From Trileptium ribeirensis (taxonomy: Eukaryota; Nematoda; Enoplea; Enoplida; Thoracostomopsidae), in contig JASANE010024847.1 in NCBI GenBank assembly GCA_030248225.1, positions 1-64,000 of the forward strand: DNA of 64,000 nucleotides, written 5' to 3'. Made by a program: the position numbers and the translations under genes. The notes under the pieces were generated by a model. The model saw only the letters and a program-made list of their open reading frames with translations. It searched no databases and was not told the origin of the DNA. Shown here one piece after another: positions 35,799 through 45,986 of the stretch (the first letter of the stretch is position 1; every line of letters begins with the position of its first letter).

Positions 35799-37263
35799 GT
35801 TAGCTAGATGTGGCCTAAAATGCAATCGGCTGTAGGTCTCGGTCGAGTAAGACATATTCTACATTAATGTTCAAAATTGCATGTTGCAACATTATATTTC
35901 GCTGGATTAATTTCAATTGTGTAACGAAATTTTTAATGTAGTAAAAAATTTGGATAATTTCATGTTTCTCCCGTAATAGTAGTGGCTCAGGCTTTGCTTT
36001 AGAATTTGTTCACATTGCGTCCGATCCAACATATTTATATGTAGAGTATGCACACTGCATCCGATCCGATGTGAATTGGATCGGTAATAGCATGTACAAT
36101 TTTTTCGGACAAAATCGGATGATGTAGTGTGAAAACAAAAATACATTTGCATACACACGTATATATTAACTAACATTGTCAGATCGGATGCAATGTGAAC
36201 ACAATTTGGATTGGATGCAATATGAACAGGGCCTTAGGGTCACGGTTGTAAAGACAAAACTGTTTAGGACCACCCTAGGGGAAAACATGTCATGATAAGT
36301 TTTTGGAGGAACTTGAGTTGTTTCAGAAATTTAAATTCTTCAACAGGAACTTCAGTCATGTCGGATCGGGCTATCTGGGTATGGGTAAGGCTACTTAATA
36401 TTTGATTTTGGGCTTGCTCATCTGATTAATAATCTGAACTGCCCGCGTTGAAAGGGGTCGCAACCATTGACACCAGGATCGTAAGCATTTATATACGTTT
36501 GTTATCTTGCAAATTATGCTGGCTTTTCCAAACACCAAAGTTACATCTGGGGAATGACCTGAGGGTCCCCCAGTTCGAAACTGGGGGTACCGAAAATACC
36601 TCGGGCAAGCCCCTAGTTCATTTGGGGGTCCCCCAGTTGAATTGGGAAGACTTATAAAGTACTGTAACCTTGAAATTATGCTTACTTAAAAATAGGAAAT
36701 TTTAGTGATTTTAGCCCCGCAGGCGAAAATTTCGGGAATTTTTAGCCAAAACTGGAAAAAATTCACATTTTTTAGCCCATCAGGCAAAAATTTGGTTATT
36801 ATTTAGTGGGGCCAGAAATACCTGAGAGAACTAAGGGAGGCCAGAATTTACCTGGGGCCCCTTTCTCTTATTTGGCGAAGCCAGTTAAGTACTATTAAAT
36901 AATTATCTTATTGTTTGTTTAATTTAAAAATGATCGTGAATATCGCACACAATAAAGTACGCAGTATATTATATTCTAACCCGCAATAAGTGATAGTTTG
37001 AAGAATATGTTGTTATGGTAACAAAAAATTAATGTAAGTTAATGGTAATTTTTGCAATCTGGAGTGCCAGTTTCTTTTAATCCCACGAACTACGTAGAAC
37101 TAACAAAGTTTACGTTCGATCTGTTGCTGCTGTGACTAGCTTCAGTAACGTATCGACAAAGGACGTAATACAAACAGATGCATCGTATGCTCATTGTTTT
37201 TGCTAAAAACTCAGTGTTGTTAAATAGATATTCGTCTGGATTGTTGTGATAGTATTGTTTAAG
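35799..37263 (+). other. Teneurin intron with a Harbinger-like MITE and GC hairpins
   Basis: Holds the MITE at 36002-36233. A GC-rich patch at about 36.55-36.65 kb has inverted repeats of GGGGGTCCCCCAGTT type, including CCCCAGTTCGAAACTGGGG. Purine-rich repeats with TTTTTAGCC follow to 36.87 kb; a similar patch occurs at 44.28 kb. Confidence 0.6.
36002..36233. mobile_element. PIF/Harbinger-like MITE (232 bp)
   Basis: Imperfect terminal inverted repeats: GAATTTGTTCACATTGCGTC on the left and, read from the right on the other strand, GGCCCTGTTCATATTGCATC. The match continues CCGATCCAA against CAATCCAAA. TTA flanks both ends (35999-36001 and 36234-36236), the target duplication expected for PIF/Harbinger insertions. 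The element also contains internal copies of TGCATCCGATCCGATGTGAA in both orientations. It is too short to encode a protein. Confidence 0.75.
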
Positions 37264-37386
37264 GCGTCGAATGCGACATACCAAGCACAGCGTGTATAGT
37301 GCCAAATTGTAACAATCATGGACGATGTAGCAGTCGTGGAAAGTGCGACTGCGACGATGGATATGATGGGGAATTTTGCGAAAAAG
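37264..37386 (+). CDS. Ten-m: Teneurin visible exon 5: end of EGF2 and EGF repeat 3
   Basis: Phase 1-1 exon. The first residues GVECDIPSTA complete EGF2 (family: WKGTECDVP...). EGF3 follows, CIVPNCNNHGRC then SSRGKCDCDDGYDGEFCEK, with six cysteines. The acceptor was chosen from homology: ATTGTTTAAG at 37263 restores the final EGF2 cysteine, whereas the nearby CACAG at 37290 is also in frame but would delete it. Donor GTGAGT. AAG acceptors thus seem to be tolerated in this genome. Confidence 0.93.
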
Positions 37387-38600
37387 GTGAGTGAGAGAAA
37401 ATTTTGGATGGTTTTATATCGCTCAAAATATATCTTAGATATTTGTTTTCTTGCTTTGTTTTTGGCATACATTGTTCGTTTACTGCGTGCTGTTTAGACA
37501 TTTTACCAAATTTATATCCTGTAAAAAAGCTACGGATCCATCCGGATTCTTGCAATGCTTTACGACAACCCATTCTTGTTACGAAAACGGTTCCGCCTAA
37601 CGGACCCGGGCTTCCGTTATCTATTATCGTCAGAATAGTTCATTTGTTTCAATTTAATAATTTTGCTCGGACCCGGCTTGATCCAGCGTCTTTTTAAAAG
37701 TGCCCAATGTTAACTAAAATTTCGCAAATAAAAGTGAATATGATTTTCCCCAAGTTTGAAATGTTAGACATAATGTTCAAAACGTGTGGATATACTTCTT
37801 AGGAAAAAATATTTTTCGGAAAATATTTAAAGCCATAATTTCGGTCTCAATCTACTTTTATCGGTACTTATAAACCGGGAAATAGCATGTCCGCACAGCC
37901 TTTACGGTTCGCAGTGGTTCACGAGTGTCATCTTTGAAACGGCCGTGCACCTGATGTTTGAACCACAATTAAGTCGAGTTTATACATACTAATTTTTGTC
38001 TTTGTTGAGCAAGGAATATGTTACCGGACGCGAATCATTCTCGCCCCCGCCGAAATCATTTATTAATAGCCGTCAAATCCACCTTACTCTTTCCATGTTG
38101 CCTCCGAATCGGTAACAGCATCCCTGATCCGTATTATTTGTAGTGTGCTTTTGCTGTATTTGCACCCTTAGCCAGTCTCACAAGGTATCCTAAGTCCCCA
38201 CGAACTGGCCATCAGATAAGTTTGAGCAGAGCCTATTAAAAGACGCAGCTTACATCGTTTGCTGTTAAAAATTTCCTTGTACAATTGAACGTATATACTT
38301 ATGTATGATAAATGTATTCCCGGGAGCACCAAATCCCGACCTGAGAATAGTTGAGTCATTTCTCCTGAGAACATATCGCCTCAATAAATTCAGTACAACT
38401 CTTTAGGATTTTAGGATATAGGAATATCTGTATACAGTGAACCAGGATCTTATTGTCATGTCATGTCTTTTGAATGAGTCCCACTGTTTATAAGTCGTAC
38501 CGTGCCATTGTATTGTAATGTCATTGCTATTGCATGATGTCAGTGCTATTGTCTGTTGTATAATTGTATTACGTACCGTATATCTGTATGGTTTTCCACT
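37387..38600 (+). other. Teneurin intron, first part, nothing clear
   Basis: No exon-like frame with compatible phases. A region near 38.44-38.59 kb is rich in TGTCATTG/TATTGT words and may be degenerate microsatellite. Confidence 0.5.
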
Positions 38601-39745
38601 GTATTCGACTTATTGCAGAGTAAAGTAGGTGTAGTCGAATCACATTTTAACTTTGCATCCTTCGACCTTAGGCCTAATCTTTCTGTATTTGTTAGCCACT
38701 TTCAGCTTATCTGAACCATCGAAATAGCGTTTTGCTCGTATCATTGAGCGATTAGTTCTCCATTTCCGCCCGGTCAAATGCATCGCGCGACCCAGTAACT
38801 TCCCGTTCTACCAAACTCGATAGAATAAGGTAAGCACAGTCGTCGTCAAAGGACTTGTCAAAGTTAACCAAATTGATCTCATACTGCTACGGAAGTTGAA
38901 TTAATAGGGCGAGGCTCCAGTGTTTGACCTAATCAATTCATCCCTCTGTGTAAACTTTGTTCTTTTGTTGTGACCTTAATGCTAACTGTATTTGTGACTG
39001 TATGTTCATATTACTAATTGTATGATCATATTGCCTTATCCCGTGATCGAACGTGTATTCGATTAGCTTTGCAATAAATAATAATTGAAAACCCAATGTG
39101 TTCATGTGTTTGTTGATGCTATATGTAGCGATATGTACCAACCGCTTTCAAATCATTGCACCAGTCGACGACCTGCGTTGAGACTTGACGTCGTATAGGT
39201 CGTAAGTCTAAGCGTGGTTCGCAGATCATTGTACGTATGAATACGACTCGTGCGATACTGATTTCTCAAGGATCCCACACCGCCAACGAGGATTAGAAGG
39301 GACCGCTTCACAACCAAATACCAAAGTTCATTTGAGCAGAAACGATTCAACGTTAAGCGTCTAGAGATTGTCGGATCCTAACGGGCGCTGCTGGCTATAA
39401 ATAAATATTATTCGATCGACACTTCCAGGTGGAGCTAGAATAGGGAATAGTGCTGTATGATTCTTTTGCCATGTGTGCAGGTGACTGAGCCAACCTATCT
39501 GGGAACTTAAAAGGCAGTACCTCGTAGACTATGTAGGCAACCCTTCCGATAGGATCACAACACATTCTGTGAAGCGCTCCTGCGGTTTGCTAAGCTCCGT
39601 AGCTTCTTGGAACCGTCGAAAAAATAGGTCCGGTAGGTTTTTCCTTGAGGTTATGATAGCCGGGATCGTATGGGTATTTCGGCTTGGAAGTGCGCAATGG
39701 AGAGTGTCACGACGGTTACATGTGTATTAAATCAACAGCTATATA
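38600..39745 (+). repeat. Dispersed repeat family B, copy 1
   Basis: Collinear with about 51.86-52.94 kb, same orientation, as a series of conserved blocks: GCACAGTCGTCGTCAAAGGA (GCGCAGCCGTCGTCAGAGAC in the other copy), CGACGACCTGCG, ACGACTCGTGCGA, GTGACTGAGCCAACCT, GGAACTTAAAAGGCAGTACC, and TTGGAAGTGCGCAATG. Length and internal TATAAATAAA near 39.40 kb would fit an LTR, but no terminal TG...CA pair, primer-binding site or proteins were seen. Confidence 0.65.
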
Positions 39746-40480
39746 GAAATGGTAACCCATTATATTATTTTGTGGCAAATATAGTCTCTTAGTTGTGGCT
39801 TTTACTATTTTTGGCTATGTCCAAGCTGAAGGTGTAACGCCATCTGCACAAACAAATTTACGATATTCGTTTCTTAGTTTCTGCCCGTTAATGTATGTTT
39901 GCTTTATTACTTAATTATCCTTCTTCAGGCTATATTTAGTTTTTCTTTTTACCTATTTTTTAATTTTTGACATATTAATTAATGGTGAACTTTTACGGTG
40001 CCTCTGTATGGAGATATGGCCGTTTTGTAGTCTCATGGCCGCCCATAATACATATTTTGACATAGTAATACAATATGAATAAGCATCGTCATGCAAGGTC
40101 GTAGCTAAAGATTGGAACATTGGAGGGCGTTCGCCTCCTTCAGCGTACCGTCACGCATGCCCTCTGTCCCGGGAATGATGACTGAAGTATACGTTTATGT
40201 TGGCCAGGTGAGATTACCTGTGACTCACCGAACAAACACCGTGTCCTGTCGCGGAATTTTCTTGCTAATCTTGAGTCGTAGTGACTTGCCGATAAACAGT
40301 ATTTCAATCGTACTGCGAGATGCGATACAATATCACCCACACATTCCCAACTATGTTGTGCCTTGAGTGCACTAAATTCAGGAAATATGCACCATTTTGT
40401 ATCAAATACACAATTTTATAGAAAGGAAGGCAAACCTATAACGATATAAGTCCCTTCTATTAGTTTTGGATATTTCCAAC
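39746..40480 (+). other. Intronic sequence between repeats
   Basis: Nothing recognised. An 84-codon ORF at 40112-40366 has no known domain. Confidence 0.5.
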
Positions 40481-40481
40481 C

Positions 40482-42028
40482 TAAAGATGGGATGTCGACG
40501 GCCCAAATGAATTTCTATTCATTCTCTGGATTATATTTTGTGGCTGATTTTCCAGCCTAAAGATGGGACGTATTGTATTGTATTGTATTTATTGTTTCAC
40601 CAGCAACACATAGGCAATCGATTATTACAAATAACATTATAACATAGAATTACATTGTTGTCGGTGCGGTAGAGCCGGGCCAACATGGCTACTTATGCCC
40701 TACCATAAGAAAGTGAGTCAAATCAAAGCGAGCTAAGCGAAGTTTAAAAATTTGTAAAGATGGTGACGTAACTATAGATTTAGGTAGCGTATTCCATGTA
40801 AATTTAATCCGATTAGCAAAAGAATATTTTCTAATGTCTAACCTACTGTATTCGACAAATAATTTACGAGAATTAGATCTGGTTTTGTCATTAGTTACCA
40901 ACTGAAATAACTCCACATCACTAATGTCTAACGTCGACGGCCCAAATGAATTTCTATTCAATCTCTGGATTATGTGTTGTGGCTGATTTTCCAACCTAAA
41001 GATGGGGCGTCGACGGCCCTAATGAATTTCTATTCATTCTCTGGATTATATGTTGTGGCTGATTTTCCAACCTAAAGATGGGACGTCGACGGCCCAAATG
41101 AATTTCTATTCATTCTCTGGATTATATGTTGTGGCTGATTTTCCAACCTAAAGATGGGACGTCGACGGCCAAAATGAATTTCTATTTATTCTCTGGATTA
41201 TATGTTGTGGCCGATTTTCCAACGTAAAGATGGGACGGCGACGGCCCAAATGAATTTCTATTCATTCTCTGGATTATATGTTGTGGCTGATTTTCCAACC
41301 TAAAGATGGGACGGCGACGGCCCAAATGAATTTCTATTCATTCTCTGGATTATATGTTGTGGCTGATTTTCCAACCTAAAGATGGGACGTCGACGGCCCA
41401 AATGAATTTCTATTCATTCTCTGGATTATATGTTGTGGCTGATTTTCCAACCTAAAGATGGGACGTCGACGGCCCAAATGAATTTCTATTCATTCTCTGG
41501 ATTATATGTTGTGGCTGATTTTCCAACCTAAAGATGGGACGTCGACGGCCCAAATGAATTTCTATTCATTCTCTGGATTATATGTTGTGGCTGATTTTCC
41601 AACCTAAAGATGGGACGGCGACGGCCCAAATGAATTTCTATTCATTCTCTGGATTATATGTTGTGGCTGATTTTCCAACCTAAAGATGGGACGTCGACGG
41701 CCCTAATGAATTTCTATTCATTCTCTGGATTATATGTTGTGGCTGATTTTCCAACCTAAAGATGGGACGTCGACGGCCCAAATGAATTTCTATTCATTCT
41801 CTGGATTATACGTTGTGGCTGATTTTCCAACCTAAAGATGGGACGTCGACGGCTCAAATGAATTTCTATTCATTCTCTGGATTATATGTTGTGGCTGATT
41901 TTCCAACCTAAACTGATTTTCCAACCTAAAGATGGGACGGCGACGGCCCAAATGAATTTCTATTCATTCTCTGGATTATATGTTGTGGCTGATTTTCCAA
42001 CCTAAAGATGGCACGTCGACGGCCCAAA
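40482..42028. repeat. 76-bp satellite, split by a LINE fragment
   Basis: Units of exactly 76 bp: GATGGGACGTCGACGGCCCA, AATGAATTTCTATTCATTCT, CTGGATTATATGTTGTGGCT, GATTTTCCAACCTAAA. One unit lies at about 40.48-40.57 kb. After a 0.36-kb LINE insertion about 14 more run to 42.03 kb. Copies are nearly identical, differing mainly by GTCGACG/GGCGACG. A short partial duplication (ACTGATTTTCCAACCTAAA) sits near 41.91 kb. High identity means recent expansion or homogenisation. Confidence 0.95.
40571..40932 (-). mobile_element. LINE 3' fragment inserted in the 76-bp satellite
   Basis: On the - strand the frame gives TRSNSRKLFVEYSRLDIRK, then FANRIKFTWNTLPKSIVTS and PSLQIFKLRLARF. This is the conserved C-terminal tail of many LINE ORF2 proteins (TR..S.KL......K..F..R....WN.LP..VV.APS...FK..LD). 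The frame ends near 40.69 kb. A 3' untranslated stretch follows and then a tail of ATACA repeats (+ strand TATTG repeats at 40571-40586), the expected 3' end. ACGT is present on both sides (40567-40570 and 40933-40936), a possible short target duplication within the satellite unit. The start of the longer ORF is satellite sequence, not LINE. Confidence 0.85.
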
Positions 42029-42430
42029 CTACAATTTTATTGCCAAGGCATTAATAGCCCGATCCAGCACGTCACAAGCGTAATGACATAACCCAACGTA
42101 CTTTTAAAACAATGAAACCAACTTATTTATCCAGTAAAATAACATCTATGCGCCTATGATTCACAACAACAAACAAAAGGATCATTAATACATCGTTTTA
42201 TGTTTTACCCTGCTGGTAAAACCGGATTGCCGTTTGGGTTCCGGCAAAATTTTCAGTTCCGGAACGGGTTCTGGCTGATCTCGGTTCAGATTACTTACTA
42301 ACTGATAACTGGTTATCTGGAATTGTCATGCAACTTTAAAATGGCAAGAGACTACTTTCCTTGGGTGGGTGGAATGGCTATGTACTTTAAAGATTGAGTG
42401 ATTTTTGATTGCTGTTTGTGCCATTTTTAG
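42029..42430 (+). other. End of teneurin intron before EGF4
   Basis: Includes a GC-rich patch of GGTTCCGG words near 42.22-42.28 kb, like one at 30.74-30.83 kb. It ends in the strong acceptor GTGCCATTTTTAG. Confidence 0.6.
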
Positions 42431-42712
42431 TAGCATGTCCGGACCCGGAGTGTAGCGGCAACGGTGTTTGCGTTGACTCAACGTGCTACTGCTTGTTTGG
42501 CTGGCGTGGTGATGCCTGTTCGATTCCGTTCTCTGTTGCTCTTTCGCCATCGCTACCATCGGTTGTCAATCCGGCCGACCAAACATCGATCACATGCATC
42601 TATCCTGATTATTCTTCTGCTAGAATGGCCAGTGTCTGTTCTGGTCATGGCCAGCAGTATAACAATGGATGCCAATGTGACGCAGGATGGAGAGGATCTC
42701 AATGCGAAAAAG
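42431..42712 (+). CDS. Ten-m: Teneurin visible exon 6: EGF repeats 4 and 5
   Basis: Phase 1-1 exon of 94 codons. EGF4 is ACPDPECSGNGVCVDSTC then YCLFGWRGDACS, with six cysteines. A Ser/Pro-rich spacer of about 27 residues follows (VALSPSLPSVVNPADQTS). EGF5 is CIYPDYSSARMASVC, SGHGQQYNNGCQC, then DAGWRGSQC. EGF5 has five cysteines, with Tyr in place of the third, as in other teneurins. The spacing between its first two cysteines is 13 residues, whereas about three is usual (CPDQC). Conservation of the odd cysteine in both EGF2 and EGF5 supports a covalent dimer. Donor GTAAAA. Confidence 0.96.
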
Positions 42713-42878
42713 GTAAAATGAGTAGCAAAATTAACCATATAGGCAAATGTCACATTCCAGTTTTGTATGGCAGGCTTTAATGTTTTATTCTTAAATAATT
42801 TTAATAACATCTGAACAACCCAAATATCGAGAGTTACTGAATAGTGTGATTTCAGTCACATTTAGTGTAAAAATTCCC

Positions 42879-43136
42879 ATGAAACGTCCTTGGATAAACT
42901 TGTTTCTTGTATTGGTTGTTACAGAACGAGTTCAAAAGTTTCGTATTAATATACGAAATTGCACTGAATGCGCTAAATTAAAAAATTTTGTTGACAGTAC
43001 TGGTTGTTACAATTATAGATCTTCGTGCGTCGTTTTGTACAATGTTGTGAAAATTCAGTACTGCACCATGGAGATGGAATGTATTGAAAATGGGGAACCT
43101 TATATGCTAAAAGTGCGTCGTCGACCTTTTCCATGA
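42879..43136 (+). CDS. Putative Cys-rich small ORF inside a teneurin intron
   Basis: An ORF of 86 codons (97 from the upstream ATG at 42846) begins MKRPWINLFLVLVVTE, which looks like a secretory signal peptide. The rest has exactly six cysteines: NCTEC, then 11 residues, GC, six residues, C, 11 residues, YC, five residues, C. It ends in a basic tail RRRPFP. It does not follow EGF spacing and no family is recognised. Alternatively, a good acceptor at 42924 (TTGGTTGTTACAG) would join the preceding EGF5 exon in the correct phase, making this an alternative last exon of teneurin (42925-43136). It could also be chance. No promoter or polyadenylation signal was identified. Confidence 0.35.
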   Translation: MKRPWINLFLVLVVTERVQKFRINIRNCTECAKLKNFVDSTGCYNYRSSCVVLYNVVKIQYCTMEMECIENGEPYMLKVRRRPFP

Positions 43137-44435
43137 AGTTTGAGCGATTATTAGGAGTTGAGGTATCTAGACATTACTTAACGTTGTATTTTGAGCAAAT
43201 CCAGTGGTATGACTATTATAACTATGTCTAAGATATTGGCGAACTTTCGTATCGTGATGCGGCTCAAACGAAGACCTACAGCGAACCTAAACAATACGAA
43301 TGGGTCCTACATACAAACTCATAGGGGTAGGGTGCGTAACCCCTGAGGCGTCGGACCCCCAATCGGCGCGGAGCGCCGACCCCCTGGTAGGTTGTCTGAT
43401 CTTTCATCCTAGTGTTTAATGCGCTACCCCCTCTCGCCCAAACGTCAAAGGCTCTGTTATTCTCCTCTTCCGGGCGTCGTTTAATTTCACGGGATTGGGT
43501 AAAAATTAGGGAATATTTTAGAACTACTGGAGAAAATTAGCTAAAATTTCGAAAATGGAAAAACATTACGAACTTTGACATTCTACCGCCTGCGGTTATA
43601 CCTATTCGGCCGCCTAACCCGGCGCCTCCTTGGACGCCGAAGGCCTACTCCCACGGCACCAGCTACAACCCTGTGACCTGTGATTTTGACCATGTATATG
43701 ATCCTAGATAATATTTGAAGGATTTGCTAAAAATGCAGTTTGTAAATTATACACCCCTAAAATAATCACCGGTGTTTTTTCATCCAAAATTGATGAACAT
43801 TGAACTTGTTTTTATGGAAATTCCCAGGTTTTCTGCAAATTCATACGGACTTGTACGTAATTCGTTCCAGGATCCAATGTGTGGATATGGTATGTTCTTA
43901 GAAAAGATTTATATATAATCCATATATATCTATACGTATATAGATATATAGGTTTCTATATATTTATATGTGCAGAAAAAAGTATATATAGACACATCTG
44001 TGTATATATATTTAGAAAAAATATATATTTAGATATATATGGATATATAGATATATGTATATATTAGTTTATTTGTATAAAATAGGCAAATTCTTCCTTG
44101 CGATTCAAAAATATGCCAATTTTTCGTTATGGAACTCAAAGAAGTTCCTAAATTTTTCCCCTGCGGGCTAAAAATACCATAATTGCGTCAATCTTTACGA
44201 TTTAACTATATAATGGGCATTGTTATGTAACGTATATTTGCTGTGAATCGGCAATTTATGCTATTTTCGCATTTTTTCAGTCCCCAGTTCGACCTGGGGG
44301 CCCCCAGTGTTATTCTTTTTGGTTATTTTTGGCGGTAGTTTGGAAAGCCAGTATATATACATATATTCGGTATTGGCATGTGGTTAGATAGATACATGTG
44401 CATGTTTCATTATACAAATTGCATATTTATTTTAG
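43137..44435 (+). other. Teneurin intron with GC-rich repeat and TA-rich microsatellite
   Basis: About 43.32-43.69 kb is a GC-rich dispersed repeat (GGGTGCGTAACCCCTGAGGC) like those near 31.1 and 57.0 kb. About 43.91-44.07 kb is an imperfect TATATAGA-type microsatellite. A C/G-rich hairpin patch (CCCAGTTCGACCTGGGGGC) lies at 44.28 kb. Confidence 0.6.
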
Positions 44436-44621
44436 AACAGTGCTCTAGCGATTGTGGCGATCACGGCGAATGTATAAATAGCGCTTGCGAGTGTGCCTTT
44501 GGTTGGATAGGTGAATTTTGTGAATTTCGAGCGTGTTTTGTCGGCTGTACTGATCATGGAATTTGCGACAACGGCACTTGCGTTTGCGATAAGGGTTGGA
44601 ATGGAAAAAACTGTCAATTAG
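44436..44621 (+). CDS. Ten-m: Teneurin visible exon 7: EGF repeats 6 and 7
   Basis: Phase 1-1 exon of 62 codons. EGF6 is QCSSDCGDHGECINSAC then ECAFGWIGEFCEF. EGF7 is ACFVGCTDHGICDNGTC then VCDKGWNGKNCQL. Each has six regularly spaced cysteines; NGTC is also an N-glycosylation sequon. Both repeats align to family EGF6 (CSVDCGTHGVC) and EGF7 (C...C.EHG.C..G.C.C..GWNG.HC). Acceptor ATTTATTTTAG, donor GTAAAA. Confidence 0.96.
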
Positions 44622-44936
44622 GTAAAAACAATTTCCTGACTCCGTAAATTATGTCTTCTTATGAAATTTCCTTTATGTAATAAATGGCAATTTTTCGCTT
44701 TATGATAACATGCAACGATATTATGTTAAGTCGCAATCACATTACCTGAAGTACGATAATTTTTAAACTTTTGATCAGGTGCGCAGCACGGGGGAGGGGC
44801 TCACTTTGCGGCAGCCTTGCAATTTCGGGTAGGACTCTTTACTCCCAGTTTTGACCGTTGTACTGCGCCCCTGCTTTTAACCCTTACGTTTGTAATAGAG
44901 ATTCTTTTAATATTGCAGAGATATTTATGTTTATAG
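44622..44936 (+). other. Short teneurin intron (315 bp)
   Basis: Contains a GC-rich patch (CACGGGGGAGGGGCTCA) near 44.79 kb; otherwise nothing. Confidence 0.6.
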
Positions 44937-45083
44937 AAGGTTGTCCCGATATGTGCCACAGCCGCGGGGAATGCCGACAGTTAGTGGGCAACTGGCGCTG
45001 CGATTGCAGTATGGATTTTACAGGACAAGACTGCAGCGTTCCACTAGAATTTGAATGCGGCGACGGTATCGATAATGATGGAG
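44937..45083 (+). CDS. Ten-m: Teneurin visible exon 8: EGF repeat 8 and start of the Cys-rich domain
   Basis: Phase 1-1 exon. EGF8 is GCPDMCHSRGECRQLVGNW then RCDCSMDFTGQDCS, with the longer loop typical of teneurin EGF8 (GCP..C.G.G.C......W.C.C). The segment LEFECGDGIDNDG follows, the start of the calcium-binding-like Cys-rich block (ELNC.D..DND). This is the eighth repeat, so the full EGF complement of the family is present. Acceptor ATTTATGTTTATAG, donor GTAGGC. Confidence 0.95.
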
Positions 45084-45778
45084 GTAGGCGTTAATTAAAA
45101 TTCACACATGTTTTGAACTTCTTTATCTCATTCTGCAGCTAACTCAATTAGTTAAGCCAAGATCACTTTTCAAACTGAAAATTGATCTCATTATTTTTTT
45201 CGCACGCCATAAAAATTATATACACAAAGTATTTATGTGTTATCTCAAAACACAATGAACAGGACCCTTTAACTATAAAATATAATAGTTGACACATGAA
45301 TTGTTTAGACTTGATACATGAACTTGACAAATGAACGCAGTGACGTTTATTATGTTGTACCTCAAGATAAAAAGCATTGATGTTTCAATAAACCATATTG
45401 TATTGAAGTCTCTTTTAACGTGGTAAAATGAAAAATATTTTTGAAGCTTTTGAGAACCGATTTGCTTGCGTCATATACTGCGTGTCCGAGACTTTAAACG
45501 TAGTATATAAAATAGCTTTGTTAAATAGTTGGTTACAACCAAGATCGCTTTTAAATTTGGCTACATAACAGCCAGTAGCTAGTGATGTGGTAATTCTTAG
45601 TTATATGCTACATATCTTCCGCGCTGTGACAATTGCAGTCAGTTCATCACATTATTACAGTCTCTAATTTTGGCGTAATTTTGATAAACTATTTTCGGTC
45701 CTCCATATTGCCTGTACCTATTGCTAACTTTTTGTTTCTAATGTCTGAAAGATGACAGTCTACAATGTTTTGTTCAAG
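45084..45778 (+). other. Teneurin intron, nothing recognised
   Basis: 0.7-kb AT-rich intron. It has two in-frame candidate acceptors near the end: CTGAAAG at 45751 and TTCAAG at 45778. Confidence 0.6.
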
Positions 45779-45986
45779 ATGGTTTGATTGATTGTGGCGA
45801 CTCGGAATGCTGTGGATCTGAACAATGTGAGGACGATCCGCTGTGCCATACCGTTGAGTCTCCTATGAAAGTTCTCATACGGAAACAGCCGCCACCAGCG
45901 CAGGCATCCTTTTTTGAGAAAATGAAATTTCTTGTTGAGACAGATTCTGTGCAGCAGTATCCAGACCTGAAATTATTCGACGACAA
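45779..45986 (+). CDS. Ten-m: Teneurin visible exon 9: Cys-rich domain to start of TTR-like domain
   Basis: Encodes DGLIDCGDSECCGSEQC, then EDDPLCHTVESPMKVL and IRKQPPPAQASFFEKMKFLV. This is very close to insect Ten-m (DGMTDCSDSECC; VLLRKQPP..TASF..R.KFL). It is the region after the EGF repeats that packs against the base of the barrel. The start at 45779 gives the homologous reading DNDG-DGLIDC. The alternative acceptor at 45751 is also in frame and would add nine residues including one cysteine. The exon ends in phase 2 at GTATGT (LKLFDDN). Reading on past the donor gives a spurious longer ORF. Confidence 0.93.

Noticed and set aside
40689..40994. A complete 101-codon gene on the - strand
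   Set aside because: The first part is satellite sequence and the rest is the C-terminal tail of a LINE protein.
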